From contig CAZNWO010000052.1 in NCBI GenBank assembly GCA_964576585.1, forward strand, positions 1 to 21,397: 21,397 nucleotides of DNA, written 5' to 3'. Within the stretch, counting starts at the first letter, position 1, and the number at the start of each line of letters is the position of its first letter. The notes below the pieces were generated by a model. It did no database searches and was not told the DNA's origin. It saw only the letters and a program-made list of their open reading frames with translations. Position numbers and translations under genes: made by a program. This document shows, piece by piece, positions 13,475 to 21,332 of this stretch. The stretch is from GCA-2730975 sp964576585. GTDB taxonomy: Bacteria > Verrucomicrobiota > Verrucomicrobiia > Opitutales > Seribacteraceae.

Positions 13475-14886
13475 CCGGAAGCATCGGGTTTCTCCTCTTC
13501 ATTCGCCCATTCGGGCACGAGCGTTTCCATTGCATTGGACCGACTTCCCTTCAGAAGAACGGCTCCCTCGAAATCGGCGACGATTCTACGGGCCTCATCT
13601 AGGTCATTTGTCGTTTGCACGAGATATTCGGCATGACCATTTTCCAAAATGCCCTCCTTGATCCAAGATGCCTTTTCTCCAACTAGGAGAACTCTGTCGG
13701 AATCTGAAAGCGTAAGCTTACAGCCGAGCGAACGATGCAAGAGAGGTCCATCGGATCCGAGTTCCTCCATCCCACCAAGCGCGTAGAGCTTTGGTGCATC
13801 TCCAGCCAAGCCCCCAAAGAAGCGAATGGTATCGAGCATGGAAGCAGGGTTCGCGTTATAACAGTCCAAGTAGTAAAGATTCCCTCGACCCTTAAGGCGT
13901 TTGCCTCGAAGGGCCGAGGGTTGAAGCAGGGGCAGGCGTCCAGAGACTTCCTCCGTCGTGATGCCCATTTCCAAGGCCGCCGTAACGGCCAATGCGCAGT
14001 TGCTTGCCATTCCCTCCGACAACTCGGGAATCGGGAATGCAAGGGCCGGGCAACCGCGTCGCCTAAGCCATAGCGACGCGGTGTTGCCGGCCTTGTTTGT
14101 TTCAGTCGACGTGTCGAAATATACAATCCCTGAAGGCGGTTCCTCATTTAGGTTTCCGCGTTTCAGGACAAAGGTTTCAGTTGACCCTCGGGCAACATCC
14201 CTAAAAGTTTCAAATCGGAGGCAATCTTCCGGAAAAATCGCCTTGGATACCTTTTCCGAGTCATGAATCAGCCTCGCTTTCTCGAAGGCGACGTTTTCCT
14301 CGGAACCTAAACCCTCGAGATGAGAAGGTCCCACCATGGTTACCAATGCCAGATCGGGAGCAATTGCATGACACAATTTCTGCATTTCCCCAGGCTGATT
14401 TATTCCCGCTTCTACCACCGCCCTTTCGTGTAAGTCGGAATCCAGACGCAGTAAAGTTAAGGGTACCCCGATCAAGTTGTTGAAGTTTCCGTCCGTCGCT
14501 AGACAGGTTTCCCGGCTCAACAACAGTTGGAGGGCGTCCTTGGTGGAAGTCTTTCCACAGCTTCCCGTAATTCCAACGACCTTGCCGGGAAAACTCATCC
14601 GATGATTCCTCGAGATCCGTAAGAATGCCTCTCCCGTATCAAGTACCCTAAGCTGGGGCAGATCGACTCCTTCAACGAAGCGTTCCACGAGGGCGGCCTT
14701 CGCGCCGCCGGCTGCAGCACTCTGAAGATAATCATGACCATCTCGAGCTGCCTTCAGTGCCACGAACAAGTCCCCTGAGCGAAGCTTCCGAGAATCCATG
14801 GAAAAACCACTAACTTCACCTGAGAAAGGCTTGTTCCACTCTCCTTCGGACCAACGGGCCAAAATCTCGGGATCAAAGAAAGGCAT
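13468..14886 (-). CDS. murF: UDP-MurNAc-tripeptide--D-Ala-D-Ala ligase MurF
   Basis: MurF adds the D-Ala-D-Ala dipeptide made by Ddl, completing UDP-MurNAc-pentapeptide. The N-terminal domain has SMDSRKLRSGDLFVAL at residues 29-44. The ATP loop is GITGSCGKTSTKDAL (105-119), a cysteine-containing P-loop found in several MurF proteins. NFNNLIGVPLTLL lies at 134-146, and YYLDCYNANPASM at 338-350 is the family motif. The 472 residues are normal. The ATG shares one base with the murE stop (TAATG), so the two are probably translationally coupled. The end overlaps mraY by seven bases. Confidence 0.96.
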   Translation of the reverse strand: MPFFDPEILARWSEGEWNKPFSGEVSGFSMDSRKLRSGDLFVALKAARDGHDYLQSAAAGGAKAALVERFVEGVDLPQLRVLDTGEAFLRISRNHRMSFPGKVVGITGSCGKTSTKDALQLLLSRETCLATDGNFNNLIGVPLTLLRLDSDLHERAVVEAGINQPGEMQKLCHAIAPDLALVTMVGPSHLEGLGSEENVAFEKARLIHDSEKVSKAIFPEDCLRFETFRDVARGSTETFVLKRGNLNEEPPSGIVYFDTSTETNKAGNTASLWLRRRGCPALAFPIPELSEGMASNCALAVTAALEMGITTEEVSGRLPLLQPSALRGKRLKGRGNLYYLDCYNANPASMLDTIRFFGGLAGDAPKLYALGGMEELGSDGPLLHRSLGCKLTLSDSDRVLLVGEKASWIKEGILENGHAEYLVQTTNDLDEARRIVADFEGAVLLKGSRSNAMETLVPEWANEEEKPDASGC

Positions 14887-16421
14887 TAGGAATTGATTTG
14901 TTTTGCGTGAAGTAGTTCCCCGGTGACCAATCGATCGTCAAAGGGTATGCAGGTGTACTGAACTTCCTGATAGGTCTCATGACCCTTTCCCGCGATAAGA
15001 AGGCAGTCACCCTCTCGGGAAGCATCCAAAGCCAAGCTGATTGCTTGTCTTCTATCCATGATGAAGTTGATTTTCGAACGCTTGGGCAGACCCTTTCGCA
15101 TATCCGAAAAAATATCCTCCTGAAGTTCCGTTCTGGGGTTATCGGATGTCGCCCAAGACTCGTCCGCTCCCGCACAAGCCACCCTTGTCATCTCAAGCCT
15201 CTTGCCACGGTCGCGATCCCCGCCGCAGCCAAAGACTAGATGCAACCTCCCCGAAGTGAATTCACGCAACATGCCGAGGGCATTCCGCAAGGCGTCCGGC
15301 GTATGTGCGTAGTCAACGAGCACCTTGTAACGCTGCCCATTCTCAACTGGTTCCATTCTGCCATCCACTCCAATGAAAGATCCAACCTTGTGGACAACCT
15401 TTGAAACCGAAAAGCCGAGAGCATGCACAATTGCAAGGCTTGCAGCCACGTTCATTACATTGTATCGTCCGAGCATTGGGCTCCTAATCACCATCGAGCC
15501 ACCGGGACAATCGAGGACGAACTCCGATCCATCCGAAGAAAGGGAAATCTCGCGAACACGAAAATCGTTACCCGATTCCTCTCCAAAGGTTATGGAGCGA
15601 ATCGGAGTCGGTATCTCCTCGAGCAATCGTCTTCCATAAGGACAATCCCCGTTAACGACGGCAGCCTTTGGCAAGGAGCCGTTTTGCCCATTGAAAATAG
15701 CACTCTTCTGGGCAAAATATTCCTCCATGCCACCGTGGTAATCAAGATGGTCCCGACTTAGATTCAGGAAAGCCGCAACCTCCATCCTGAGACCTGCAAC
15801 CCGCGATTGATGAATCCCATGGGAACTCACCTCCATGACCGCCTCGGCGCAACCTGCAGCCAACATGCTTCGCAACATAGCATACAAATCAGCAGACTCG
15901 GGAGTAGTCTTGAAGGAAGGCACCTCTCGATCTCCCAGATTATACCGGACGGTACCCACTAACCCCACAGGTCTGCCCGGCCTTTCCATCAAGTGCCTAA
16001 CCAAGCTCGTGACGGTCGTCTTCCCATTCGTGCCCGTAACCCCTGCCACGCGTAAATGGGTGTCGGGCCAACCATGATAACGCCTTGCAAAGCTAGCCAA
16101 GGCAACCCGGGCATCGGCAACCTTAATGGAGGCAACGCTGGAAGACCCAGCATAACTCTCCGAAGCAACCACCCCGGCAGCTCCCCTGTCAATCGCCTCC
16201 TCGACATATTTGCCGCCATCCGTTCGGTCACCCGAAAAAGCGAAAAACAAGGAACCCGGAGTCACCCTCCTACTGTCGGTGACAAGATCATTCACCAACA
16301 AACTCCTGTCCCCGTGAAATTCACAACCCTCCGGAAGCAACTCCTCTAGGACCATAGGTCCTCGCATTCGTTCCCGAAAGTCACTCTCGGGATTTTGATT
16401 ATGGTGTTCGCGCGTTTTCAT
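14886..16421 (-). CDS. murE: UDP-MurNAc-tripeptide synthetase MurE (meso-DAP type)
   Basis: MurE adds the third amino acid of the stem peptide. The motif DNPR at residues 427-430 marks enzymes that add meso-diaminopimelate, so the organism's peptidoglycan is very likely DAP-type. Other features are TDSRRVTPGSLFFAF (48-62), the P-loop GTNGKTTV (130-137), a region with Lys239 in the place of the carbamylated lysine, VDYAHTPDAL (369-378), FGCGGDRDRGKR (397-408) and GKGHE (478-482). At 511 residues the N-terminus is about 20 longer than usual. The ATG at 16421 leaves 26 bases after ftsI. The later ATG at 16367 (MRGPMVLEEL), or the next one four codons on with GAGGA just upstream, may be the real start. 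Confidence 0.95.
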   Translation of the reverse strand: MKTREHHNQNPESDFRERMRGPMVLEELLPEGCEFHGDRSLLVNDLVTDSRRVTPGSLFFAFSGDRTDGGKYVEEAIDRGAAGVVASESYAGSSSVASIKVADARVALASFARRYHGWPDTHLRVAGVTGTNGKTTVTSLVRHLMERPGRPVGLVGTVRYNLGDREVPSFKTTPESADLYAMLRSMLAAGCAEAVMEVSSHGIHQSRVAGLRMEVAAFLNLSRDHLDYHGGMEEYFAQKSAIFNGQNGSLPKAAVVNGDCPYGRRLLEEIPTPIRSITFGEESGNDFRVREISLSSDGSEFVLDCPGGSMVIRSPMLGRYNVMNVAASLAIVHALGFSVSKVVHKVGSFIGVDGRMEPVENGQRYKVLVDYAHTPDALRNALGMLREFTSGRLHLVFGCGGDRDRGKRLEMTRVACAGADESWATSDNPRTELQEDIFSDMRKGLPKRSKINFIMDRRQAISLALDASREGDCLLIAGKGHETYQEVQYTCIPFDDRLVTGELLHAKQINS

Positions 16422-16447
16422 GAATGCAAAAGGAAATTCCCGAAAAA

Positions 16448-18235
16448 TCAGCGGCTCCTCCGCCCAAGGTCGTTGAGATCTGCTATTTTTTTCTCCGGAC
16501 GTATTCCCAGATAATCCATGATCTCCTTGGCGACCTTGCCAAAGGCAGGAGCTGCAACGCTTCCCCCATATCCGATTCGCCCAGCCTTCATCTTGGGCTC
16601 GTCAACAACGACCGTGACTACAACCCTAGGATTATCGGCCGGCAAGAAACCCACGAAAGAGGCGACGTGGTGACGATTAGAATACCTGCCGTCGACAAGC
16701 TTCTGGGTCGTGCCAGTCTTCCCCGCAACCTCATACCCTTCAACCTTCGCCTGCTTTGCGGTACCATTGTCCCCCACTACGTCAACCAGCATATCAGTAA
16801 GCAGTGAGGAGACGTCGCTTTGCAAAACCCTTTGCGAACCACGAGGCTTAAAGTCGACGACAGTCCTTCCCGAAGAGTCGAAAACTCTGCGAACCAGTTG
16901 AGGTTTCATAAGGATACCGTCATTTGCAACTGCTGCCATTGCGGAATGCATCTGCATAGGCGTAACGCTAACCGCATGCCCCATTGGAAGACGGGTAATT
17001 GTCAACCCATCCCAGTTTTTGGGATGATGAAGGATTCCTTTTCTTTCACCACGAGCGCCGAGATTCGTTGGCCTCCCAAAACCAAACATCCTGCAATACT
17101 CGTACATCCTTCGGTCGCCGAGCATAATGCCCAGTTGAGCCGCCCCTCGATTGCTGGACTTGGCGACTACCTCTCTTACGCTGATCTTTCCAAGAGGATG
17201 GTGATCTCTGGGCAATCTATATTTTCTGCCCCCTCTCCAAGAAACAGCCTCCGAACAATCGATGATGCTCTCGCTGTTGACCAAGCCTTCATTCAAGGCG
17301 CCTCCGACGGCAACAATTTTGAAGACCGAACCAGGCTCGTACAGGTCGGTCAACGCCCTGTTTCGCAAATCGCTCATATCTGCATAATTGAATCGATTTG
17401 GATCAAAATCAGGGGCATTCGCCATGCCCAGCAGGTACCCGGAGGTTGGCTCGCTTACAATGATACTAGCGCTCAAGGGGGAAAATTCCTCGACGACTTG
17501 TACCAGTTGTCGCTCGACGATGTCCTGTATCATTCGATCTATGCTCAGCTCGATGTTCAAGCCATCGACAGGTGGAATTTCTCGTGTGCGGAACTGCAAC
17601 AGTTCTCGTCTTCTCCCATCTCGTTCCGTTTCACGCCAACCATCCTGTCCGCGAAGGTAATAATCGGTCATCTGTTCGATGCCCATCGCGGCAGTGCCTT
17701 CCTTATTAACGAACCCAACCACATGAGAAGCCAAATTTTTTCCCGGATACAAACGCGAATGCTTATAATTTCCGTATACCCCCTTGATCCCCAGATTCAT
17801 GACGCGGAGATAAAACTCTTCCTCGACCTCATCCGCAATCTTCGCCCACCTAACCTGCCTAACTTCGCCATCAAAACTCGCTCCAGTCCTCGTTTTGGTC
17901 AAGAAAGCCTTCCTGACTTCCTCGGTATCAAGACTCAGTAATCGAGCCAACTCGGGGATTAGAACCAAGTCCTCCTCGACAACTGACTGAGGATCGACTC
18001 CGATTTCAACCACAGATCGAGTCGTCGCCAATAGGTTACCCTTGCAATCCACGATGTCACCTCTACGCGATTGGAGTGTCGAGAAGTTACGTCTCGCGCT
18101 TTGAGCCGACTCTCGAAGGGCAGGAGCCTTAATTGCCTGAAGATAAACCAAACGTCCCGCAAGTGAGCAAAAGACGCAAGTAATAGCCGCAAAAACAAGG
18201 TAGAATCGAAAAGAAGAAAGAAAAGCGGTTCTCAT
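16448..18235 (-). CDS. ftsI: Septal transpeptidase FtsI (PBP3)
   Basis: FtsI is a class B penicillin-binding protein that cross-links new septal peptidoglycan, working with FtsW. A short cytoplasmic tail and one membrane anchor (about residues 11-33) precede the pedestal region starting at RRGDIVDCKGNLLA (57-70). The transpeptidase domain carries all three active-site motifs: SVFK (303-306) with the acylated Ser303, SSN (360-362) and KTG (506-508). The 595-residue length fits. No C-terminal PASTA domains are present. Its ATG overlaps the stop of the ftsL-like gene as ATGA. SpoVD-type PBPs are the main alternative, but the cluster position supports FtsI. Confidence 0.96.
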   Translation of the reverse strand: MRTAFLSSFRFYLVFAAITCVFCSLAGRLVYLQAIKAPALRESAQSARRNFSTLQSRRGDIVDCKGNLLATTRSVVEIGVDPQSVVEEDLVLIPELARLLSLDTEEVRKAFLTKTRTGASFDGEVRQVRWAKIADEVEEEFYLRVMNLGIKGVYGNYKHSRLYPGKNLASHVVGFVNKEGTAAMGIEQMTDYYLRGQDGWRETERDGRRRELLQFRTREIPPVDGLNIELSIDRMIQDIVERQLVQVVEEFSPLSASIIVSEPTSGYLLGMANAPDFDPNRFNYADMSDLRNRALTDLYEPGSVFKIVAVGGALNEGLVNSESIIDCSEAVSWRGGRKYRLPRDHHPLGKISVREVVAKSSNRGAAQLGIMLGDRRMYEYCRMFGFGRPTNLGARGERKGILHHPKNWDGLTITRLPMGHAVSVTPMQMHSAMAAVANDGILMKPQLVRRVFDSSGRTVVDFKPRGSQRVLQSDVSSLLTDMLVDVVGDNGTAKQAKVEGYEVAGKTGTTQKLVDGRYSNRHHVASFVGFLPADNPRVVVTVVVDEPKMKAGRIGYGGSVAAPAFGKVAKEIMDYLGIRPEKKIADLNDLGRRSR

Positions 18236-18612
18236 TGACCGAAGTTCCTGGCTATCGTTCCTCTTTCGGAAGCTCCGGTCGGCAAATCCAAATTATCCGA
18301 CAACCTTCGCCTCATATCCTCGGGGGTAACGTAGAATTGTTTTGCAGGAGGGGGTTTCTCCAGGCGCCCGGCAACCATGTGCGCCAATCGGGTCGGCCTC
18401 ATGACCGCAGAACGCTGTCCGCGAAGATCGCGCAAGCGTCGGTTCACACGCTCTCTTTCGTCCTCCAGCTTGCCGCATAGCTTGGCCACTTCGGAAATTT
18501 CCATACGAAACCAGACCACGCCCAAAGAGAAGAGACCTACGAGCAGCAAGAAGACCAAGCCAAGTATTGTACCCAACCTCCAGAAGGAGATCTTGCTCGC
18601 TTTCTTTTTCAT
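18232..18612 (-). CDS. ftsL: FtsL-like small divisome protein
   Basis: This 126-residue bitopic protein sits where FtsL lies in dcw clusters, between rsmH and ftsI. It has a basic N-terminus, one membrane segment at about residues 14-35, and a heptad-rich charged helix at about 36-68 (SEVAKLCGKLEDERERVNRRL), the expected coiled coil that pairs with FtsB. A segment rich in Pro and basic residues follows, longer than in E. coli FtsL. Sequence similarity to any FtsL cannot be judged by eye, because the family is barely conserved; the call rests on topology, size and position. It overlaps both neighbours by ATGA (rsmH stop and ftsI start), so the three should be translated together. Confidence 0.8.
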   Translation of the reverse strand: MKKKASKISFWRLGTILGLVFLLLVGLFSLGVVWFRMEISEVAKLCGKLEDERERVNRRLRDLRGQRSAVMRPTRLAHMVAGRLEKPPPAKQFYVTPEDMRRRLSDNLDLPTGASERGTIARNFGQ

Positions 18613-19583
18613 AGCTCGGGCTGGGACAATTTGGTCAAGAAACGCATACGGGCCGAACGGCTTCGTGGATTGCGTTCGACCTCTTCTAGAGTAGGCATGA
18701 TCGCCTTGGTAGAGCCCAACCCCGCGTAAGCCACACGATCCTGCTGCGGGCGAGAATCCAGGCGATGTTCAGGACGACCCGACATACGGCGCATGAAACG
18801 CTTGACTATCCTGTCCTCGAGGGAATGAAAAGCTATCACAGTCAAGACACCGCCCACCTTCAGGGCTCGAAAAGCCTTGGGCAGAGCCACGGCAATGGCT
18901 TCCAACTCTCCGTTAATAGCAATGCGCACGCCCTGAAAAGTCTTCGTAGCAGGATGAATCCTCGGCTTTCTTCCATGCGGCCTTCCAATTGCCTTCTCGA
19001 CAACCTCGGCTGCACTAACTGTGTTTTGCAACCTGCCCGAACCGCGAGCCTCGATAATTGCATTCACCACACGATGCCAACGCCTCTCCTCACCATATTC
19101 TCGAACAGCACGCACAAGGCTTTCCTCGGACGCATTCTCAAGAAATTCAGCGGCGGAATGCCCGGCGCGAGGATTCAATCGCATATCGAGCGGAGCATTG
19201 AGCCTGAATGAAAAACCCTTCGACGCCTCAGAAAGCTGAAACGACGAAATACCCAAATCGAACAGAACTCCATCGAACTCGCCCTCGGCTGAAACTTCGT
19301 CCAGACGCTGAAAATTCAGATCGTGAAAGCAAAAGCGATCTCCAAAGGAACCGACCAGTGGAGAAGCACGCTCCATTGCATCAGGGTCACAATCCATGGC
19401 AACGACCTCAACGGTCGCGTCATTTCCTAACAAAGCTTCGGAATGTCCGCCTCCCCCGAAAGTGCAGTCAAGGAAACGCTTGCCGGGCTTAGGACTCAAG
19501 GCTGCCAGCGCCTCGTCTAGAAGTACTGGAATGTGCCTCACCTTGGAAGGGATGCAGACGAATTCAGCTGTGCCGCAAAGCAT
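18609..19583 (-). CDS. rsmH: 16S rRNA (cytosine1402-N4)-methyltransferase RsmH
   Basis: RsmH (MraW) methylates N4 of C1402 in the 16S rRNA decoding centre using S-adenosylmethionine. Motifs are HIPVLLDEAL at residues 17-26, the SAM-binding DCTFGGGGHSEALL (39-52), FDLGISSFQL (108-117), GFSFRLNAPLDMRL (123-136), and a conserved late segment VIAFHSLEDRIVKRFM. The 324 residues are usual. The ATG at 19583 gives about 15 extra residues before the conserved start. An in-frame GTG at 19541 would give a more typical N-terminus, but neither has a ribosome-binding site. The ATG is preferred because it shares one base with a TAA that ends the small upstream frame (TAATG), the same junction as murE-murF. 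Confidence 0.95.
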   Translation of the reverse strand: MLCGTAEFVCIPSKVRHIPVLLDEALAALSPKPGKRFLDCTFGGGGHSEALLGNDATVEVVAMDCDPDAMERASPLVGSFGDRFCFHDLNFQRLDEVSAEGEFDGVLFDLGISSFQLSEASKGFSFRLNAPLDMRLNPRAGHSAAEFLENASEESLVRAVREYGEERRWHRVVNAIIEARGSGRLQNTVSAAEVVEKAIGRPHGRKPRIHPATKTFQGVRIAINGELEAIAVALPKAFRALKVGGVLTVIAFHSLEDRIVKRFMRRMSGRPEHRLDSRPQQDRVAYAGLGSTKAIMPTLEEVERNPRSRSARMRFLTKLSQPEL

Positions 19584-19788
19584 TAAAGCAAGATGGATCG
19601 AATCTTGACGAATCGCCGCCCCTCCTCGAGACGGACCTTGAAAGGCTGTAAGGGTTTGCGGAGTATGTGAACGAGGTCATAGACCCCGAAAAAAAAGCGT
19701 GAGGAACCCGGGCATCATACGCGCAATCCCCCCTTCCCAAGACGACCACCCCAAAAGGTCGCCCGGTATAATTAAGCGCGTCGATCAT
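19583..19788 (-). CDS. Small gene between mraZ and rsmH, split by a -1 shift at T8
   Basis: I do not recognise this product. An ATG at 19786-19788 overlaps the mraZ stop as ATGA. The frame reads 33 residues (MIDALNYTGRPFGVVVLGRG at first) and reaches a run of eight T (19689-19696 on the plus strand). Past it, the same frame turns into a Ser/Arg-rich stretch that runs 20 bases into rsmH. The -1 frame instead reads GVYDLVHILRKPLQPFKVRL, then 13 more residues, and stops at TAA sharing one base with the rsmH ATG. That second frame has no start codon of its own between an upstream TGA (19715-19717) and its end. A -1 slip on T-TTT-TTT joins the halves into 68 residues with a basic C-terminus. A possible 6-bp stem, GGGGTC/GACCTC with a TAT loop (19673-19687), follows almost at once. 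It may be programmed frameshifting, transcript slippage, a missing base, or a decayed gene. Confidence 0.5.
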
Positions 19789-20231
19789 AATCCCAGGTCC
19801 CTCATCGCATCAAAAATGTTTCGTTCCGAGGCTTGCGGTCGGTCCGAGTAGGGTTTTTCGCCCCAGACGGTGAAAAAAGTGCCCGTTCCGACCAGAACGG
19901 CCTTCTTGCCTATACTTGCGTGAGACAAGAGCTTGTCCGTCAGGTTGATTCGTCCCTGCTTGTCGCAACCGAAGGAATGAGCCTTCGAGAAAAGTTCCAT
20001 CAACAAAATCTGGGCGCTCGCGTCGCTCATGCGCGCCTCGGCGACCTTCTCCTCCAATCGAGCCACCATTCGAGGCGGATAAACCGTAACGTAACCCACG
20101 GGGTTGGGCAAAGCCAAATAGGTGCTGTCGTCTCCCTTGATACGCCACTTCGAGGGAATCGTGATTCGTCCCTTGTCGTCCACGGAATGCACGAACTCTC
20201 CAACGAAAAAACTTACGTTCAAACTGTCCAT
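19785..20231 (-). CDS. mraZ: Transcriptional regulator MraZ
   Basis: MraZ is a DNA-binding protein with two tandem AbrB-like half-domains that assembles into a ring and controls the dcw operon, including its own gene. The first half has FVGEFVHSVDDKGRITIPSKW at about residues 9-29. The second has CDKQGRINLTDKLL (89-102) and VLVGTGTFFTVW (112-123). Both DxxGR motifs are intact. The 148 residues match the family. It is the first gene of the cluster. No ribosome-binding site is visible before the ATG at 20231. Upstream are four 10-bp-phased TG repeats that resemble its known operator, consistent with autoregulation. Confidence 0.96.
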   Translation of the reverse strand: MDSLNVSFFVGEFVHSVDDKGRITIPSKWRIKGDDSTYLALPNPVGYVTVYPPRMVARLEEKVAEARMSDASAQILLMELFSKAHSFGCDKQGRINLTDKLLSHASIGKKAVLVGTGTFFTVWGEKPYSDRPQASERNIFDAMRDLGL

Positions 20232-20256
20232 CGGACATCACAGCTTAACTAATTTG

Positions 20257-20291
20257 CTCCATTTTTCACCACTATCTGACATTTTGCCCCA
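20257..20291 (-). promoter_or_regulatory. Candidate MraZ operator: four 10-bp-phased repeats
   Basis: On the minus strand, reading toward mraZ, the blocks are TGGGG, TGTCA, TGGTG and TGGAG, each separated by exactly five bases. The third spacer is all A. E. coli MraZ is known to bind TGGGN repeats with 5-base spacing upstream of its own gene, so both spacing and core match. The second block is the weakest. The array ends 25 bases before the mraZ ATG and overlaps the candidate promoter. Confidence 0.75.
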
Positions 20292-20301
20292 CTTCAGTCA
20301 A
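20271..20301 (-). promoter_or_regulatory. Candidate mraZ / dcw operon promoter
   Basis: On the minus strand, TTGACT (20296-20301) matches five of six -35 bases. GATAGT (20271-20276) matches four of six -10 bases, with a long 19-base spacer. T-rich stretches lie upstream. The MraZ-like repeats lie in the spacer and across the -10, where a bound repressor would block polymerase. The -35 is fairly convincing; the -10 is tentative. Confidence 0.5.
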
Positions 20302-20533
20302 CTGTTTTCCCAAAAAATGAAGAAAAAAAGATGCAATTAACCAATTAAACCTCGATGGTTGTCAGGATTTGGACCAAAAAAAACGTTCAAGAAAAAGTGG
20401 CGGTAAATTCCACGCTTTTTGATTTTCGACTCCAAAGTACCCCAAAAGGATTCCCTGAGAACATCCGTCAAAGAAGCCAAACTTCATAAAGAACGGCTTG
20501 AGCTAAGATCGAAAATGACCAAGAAATGAGAAT

Positions 20534-21289
20534 ATGAAGAAATCCAAGCTTCGCGCCGACGAATTGCTCTTGTCGCTCGACCTTTGCGAGAGCAGAACCC
20601 AAGCGAAGGCCCTCATCCTCGGGGGAAAGGTATGGCTTGGAACCGAGCGCGTGGACAAACCCGGACGAATCCTGCCCGAGGATGCCCCCATCCGAGTGGA
20701 CGCTCCTCCACCCTTCGTCGGTCGCGGAGGTGAAAAGCTAAGTGGTTTCTTAAAGGAATTCCCTCTACAGGTAGATGGACTGGATATTCTCGATGTCGGT
20801 GCATCCACGGGAGGCTTCACCGACTGTCTTCTTAAGGCAGGCGCCCGCTCCGCAACATGCGTGGACGTAGGATACGGTCAATTGCACTACAGTCTGCGAC
20901 AAGATGAACGAGTAACGAACCTCGAACGCACAAACGCACGCAACCTTGCCCCCAGCGACCTTCCCCTGCACGAATATCCTCTCATCGTTATGGACCTCTC
21001 CTTCATTTCCCTCCGAAAGGTTCTTCCGGCGATCTGGAACCTGTTGAGCGATGACGGTCACCTCATCGCCCTCGTCAAACCTCAATTCGAAGCGACCAAG
21101 CAAGAAGCAGACCGAGGAAAAGGCATCATTCGAGACGATGCCGTACACACGCGAATTCTTTCCGAGATCAAGGATTTCGCCAAAAAAAAGCTATCTAACG
21201 CAGAAGTTTTCGCCGAAACTAAATCCATTATCAAGGGTACGAACGGAAACACGGAATATTTCTTGGGATGGACCAAGAAATCTACCTAG
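20534..21289 (+). CDS. tlyA: TlyA-family rRNA 2'-O-methyltransferase
   Basis: TlyA enzymes 2'-O-methylate cytidines in 16S and/or 23S rRNA, and their loss can give capreomycin resistance. Many are annotated as hemolysins. Residues 1-60 are an S4 RNA-binding domain (RADELLLSLDLCESRTQAKA at 7-26). A linker FVGRGGEKL (61-69) leads to an FtsJ-like methyltransferase domain with SAM motif DVGASTGGFTDCLL (87-100), VDVGYGQL (110-117), MDLSFISL (153-160) and VKPQFE (181-186). The 251 residues are normal. ATG at 20534 is the first in-frame start, with only a weak GAG upstream. It is divergent from mraZ. A 5-bp hairpin (GGAGA/TCTCC, 21289-21303) follows the stop without a T-run. Confidence 0.94.
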   Translation: MKKSKLRADELLLSLDLCESRTQAKALILGGKVWLGTERVDKPGRILPEDAPIRVDAPPPFVGRGGEKLSGFLKEFPLQVDGLDILDVGASTGGFTDCLLKAGARSATCVDVGYGQLHYSLRQDERVTNLERTNARNLAPSDLPLHEYPLIVMDLSFISLRKVLPAIWNLLSDDGHLIALVKPQFEATKQEADRGKGIIRDDAVHTRILSEIKDFAKKKLSNAEVFAETKSIIKGTNGNTEYFLGWTKKST

Positions 21290-21332
21290 GAGAGAGTATC
21301 TCCACCGCCAAAGAAGGCAAGTAAGCCAAGCT

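Larger units (their letters stand above)
20232..20533. other. Divergent intergenic region between mraZ and tlyA
   Basis: These 302 bases contain no gene. The mraZ-proximal part holds the promoter and repeat array described separately. The middle is AT-rich with A- and T-runs. GTGG (20397-20400) and CCAC (20410-20413) can pair, with AAAAA before and TTTTT (20416-20420) after, a weak terminator-like structure in both directions. I find no convincing promoter for tlyA; CATAAA at 20485-20490 is a possible -10 without a matching -35. Confidence 0.6.

Noticed and set aside
12324..13535. 403-codon minus-strand frame overlapping mraY
   Set aside because: The MraY frame carries every family motif. 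This one is Arg/Gly/Ser-rich and motif-free.
19539..19541. GTG as the start of rsmH
   Set aside because: It would give a more typical N-terminus, but it has no ribosome-binding site. The upstream ATG has a TAATG junction with the preceding frame, so the ATG is preferred, though not proven.
19564..19689. Unshifted C-terminal half of the small frame after mraZ (74 codons in total)
   Set aside because: Past the T8 run it becomes Ser/Arg-rich and runs 20 bases into rsmH, whereas the -1 frame looks protein-like and ends exactly at the rsmH start. The unshifted tail is probably not the intended product.
20397..20420. GTGG/CCAC hairpin flanked by A5 and T5 as an intrinsic terminator
   Set aside because: The stem is only 4 bp with a 9-base loop, a two-base bulge is needed to continue it, and it lies between divergent genes where no transcript should end.
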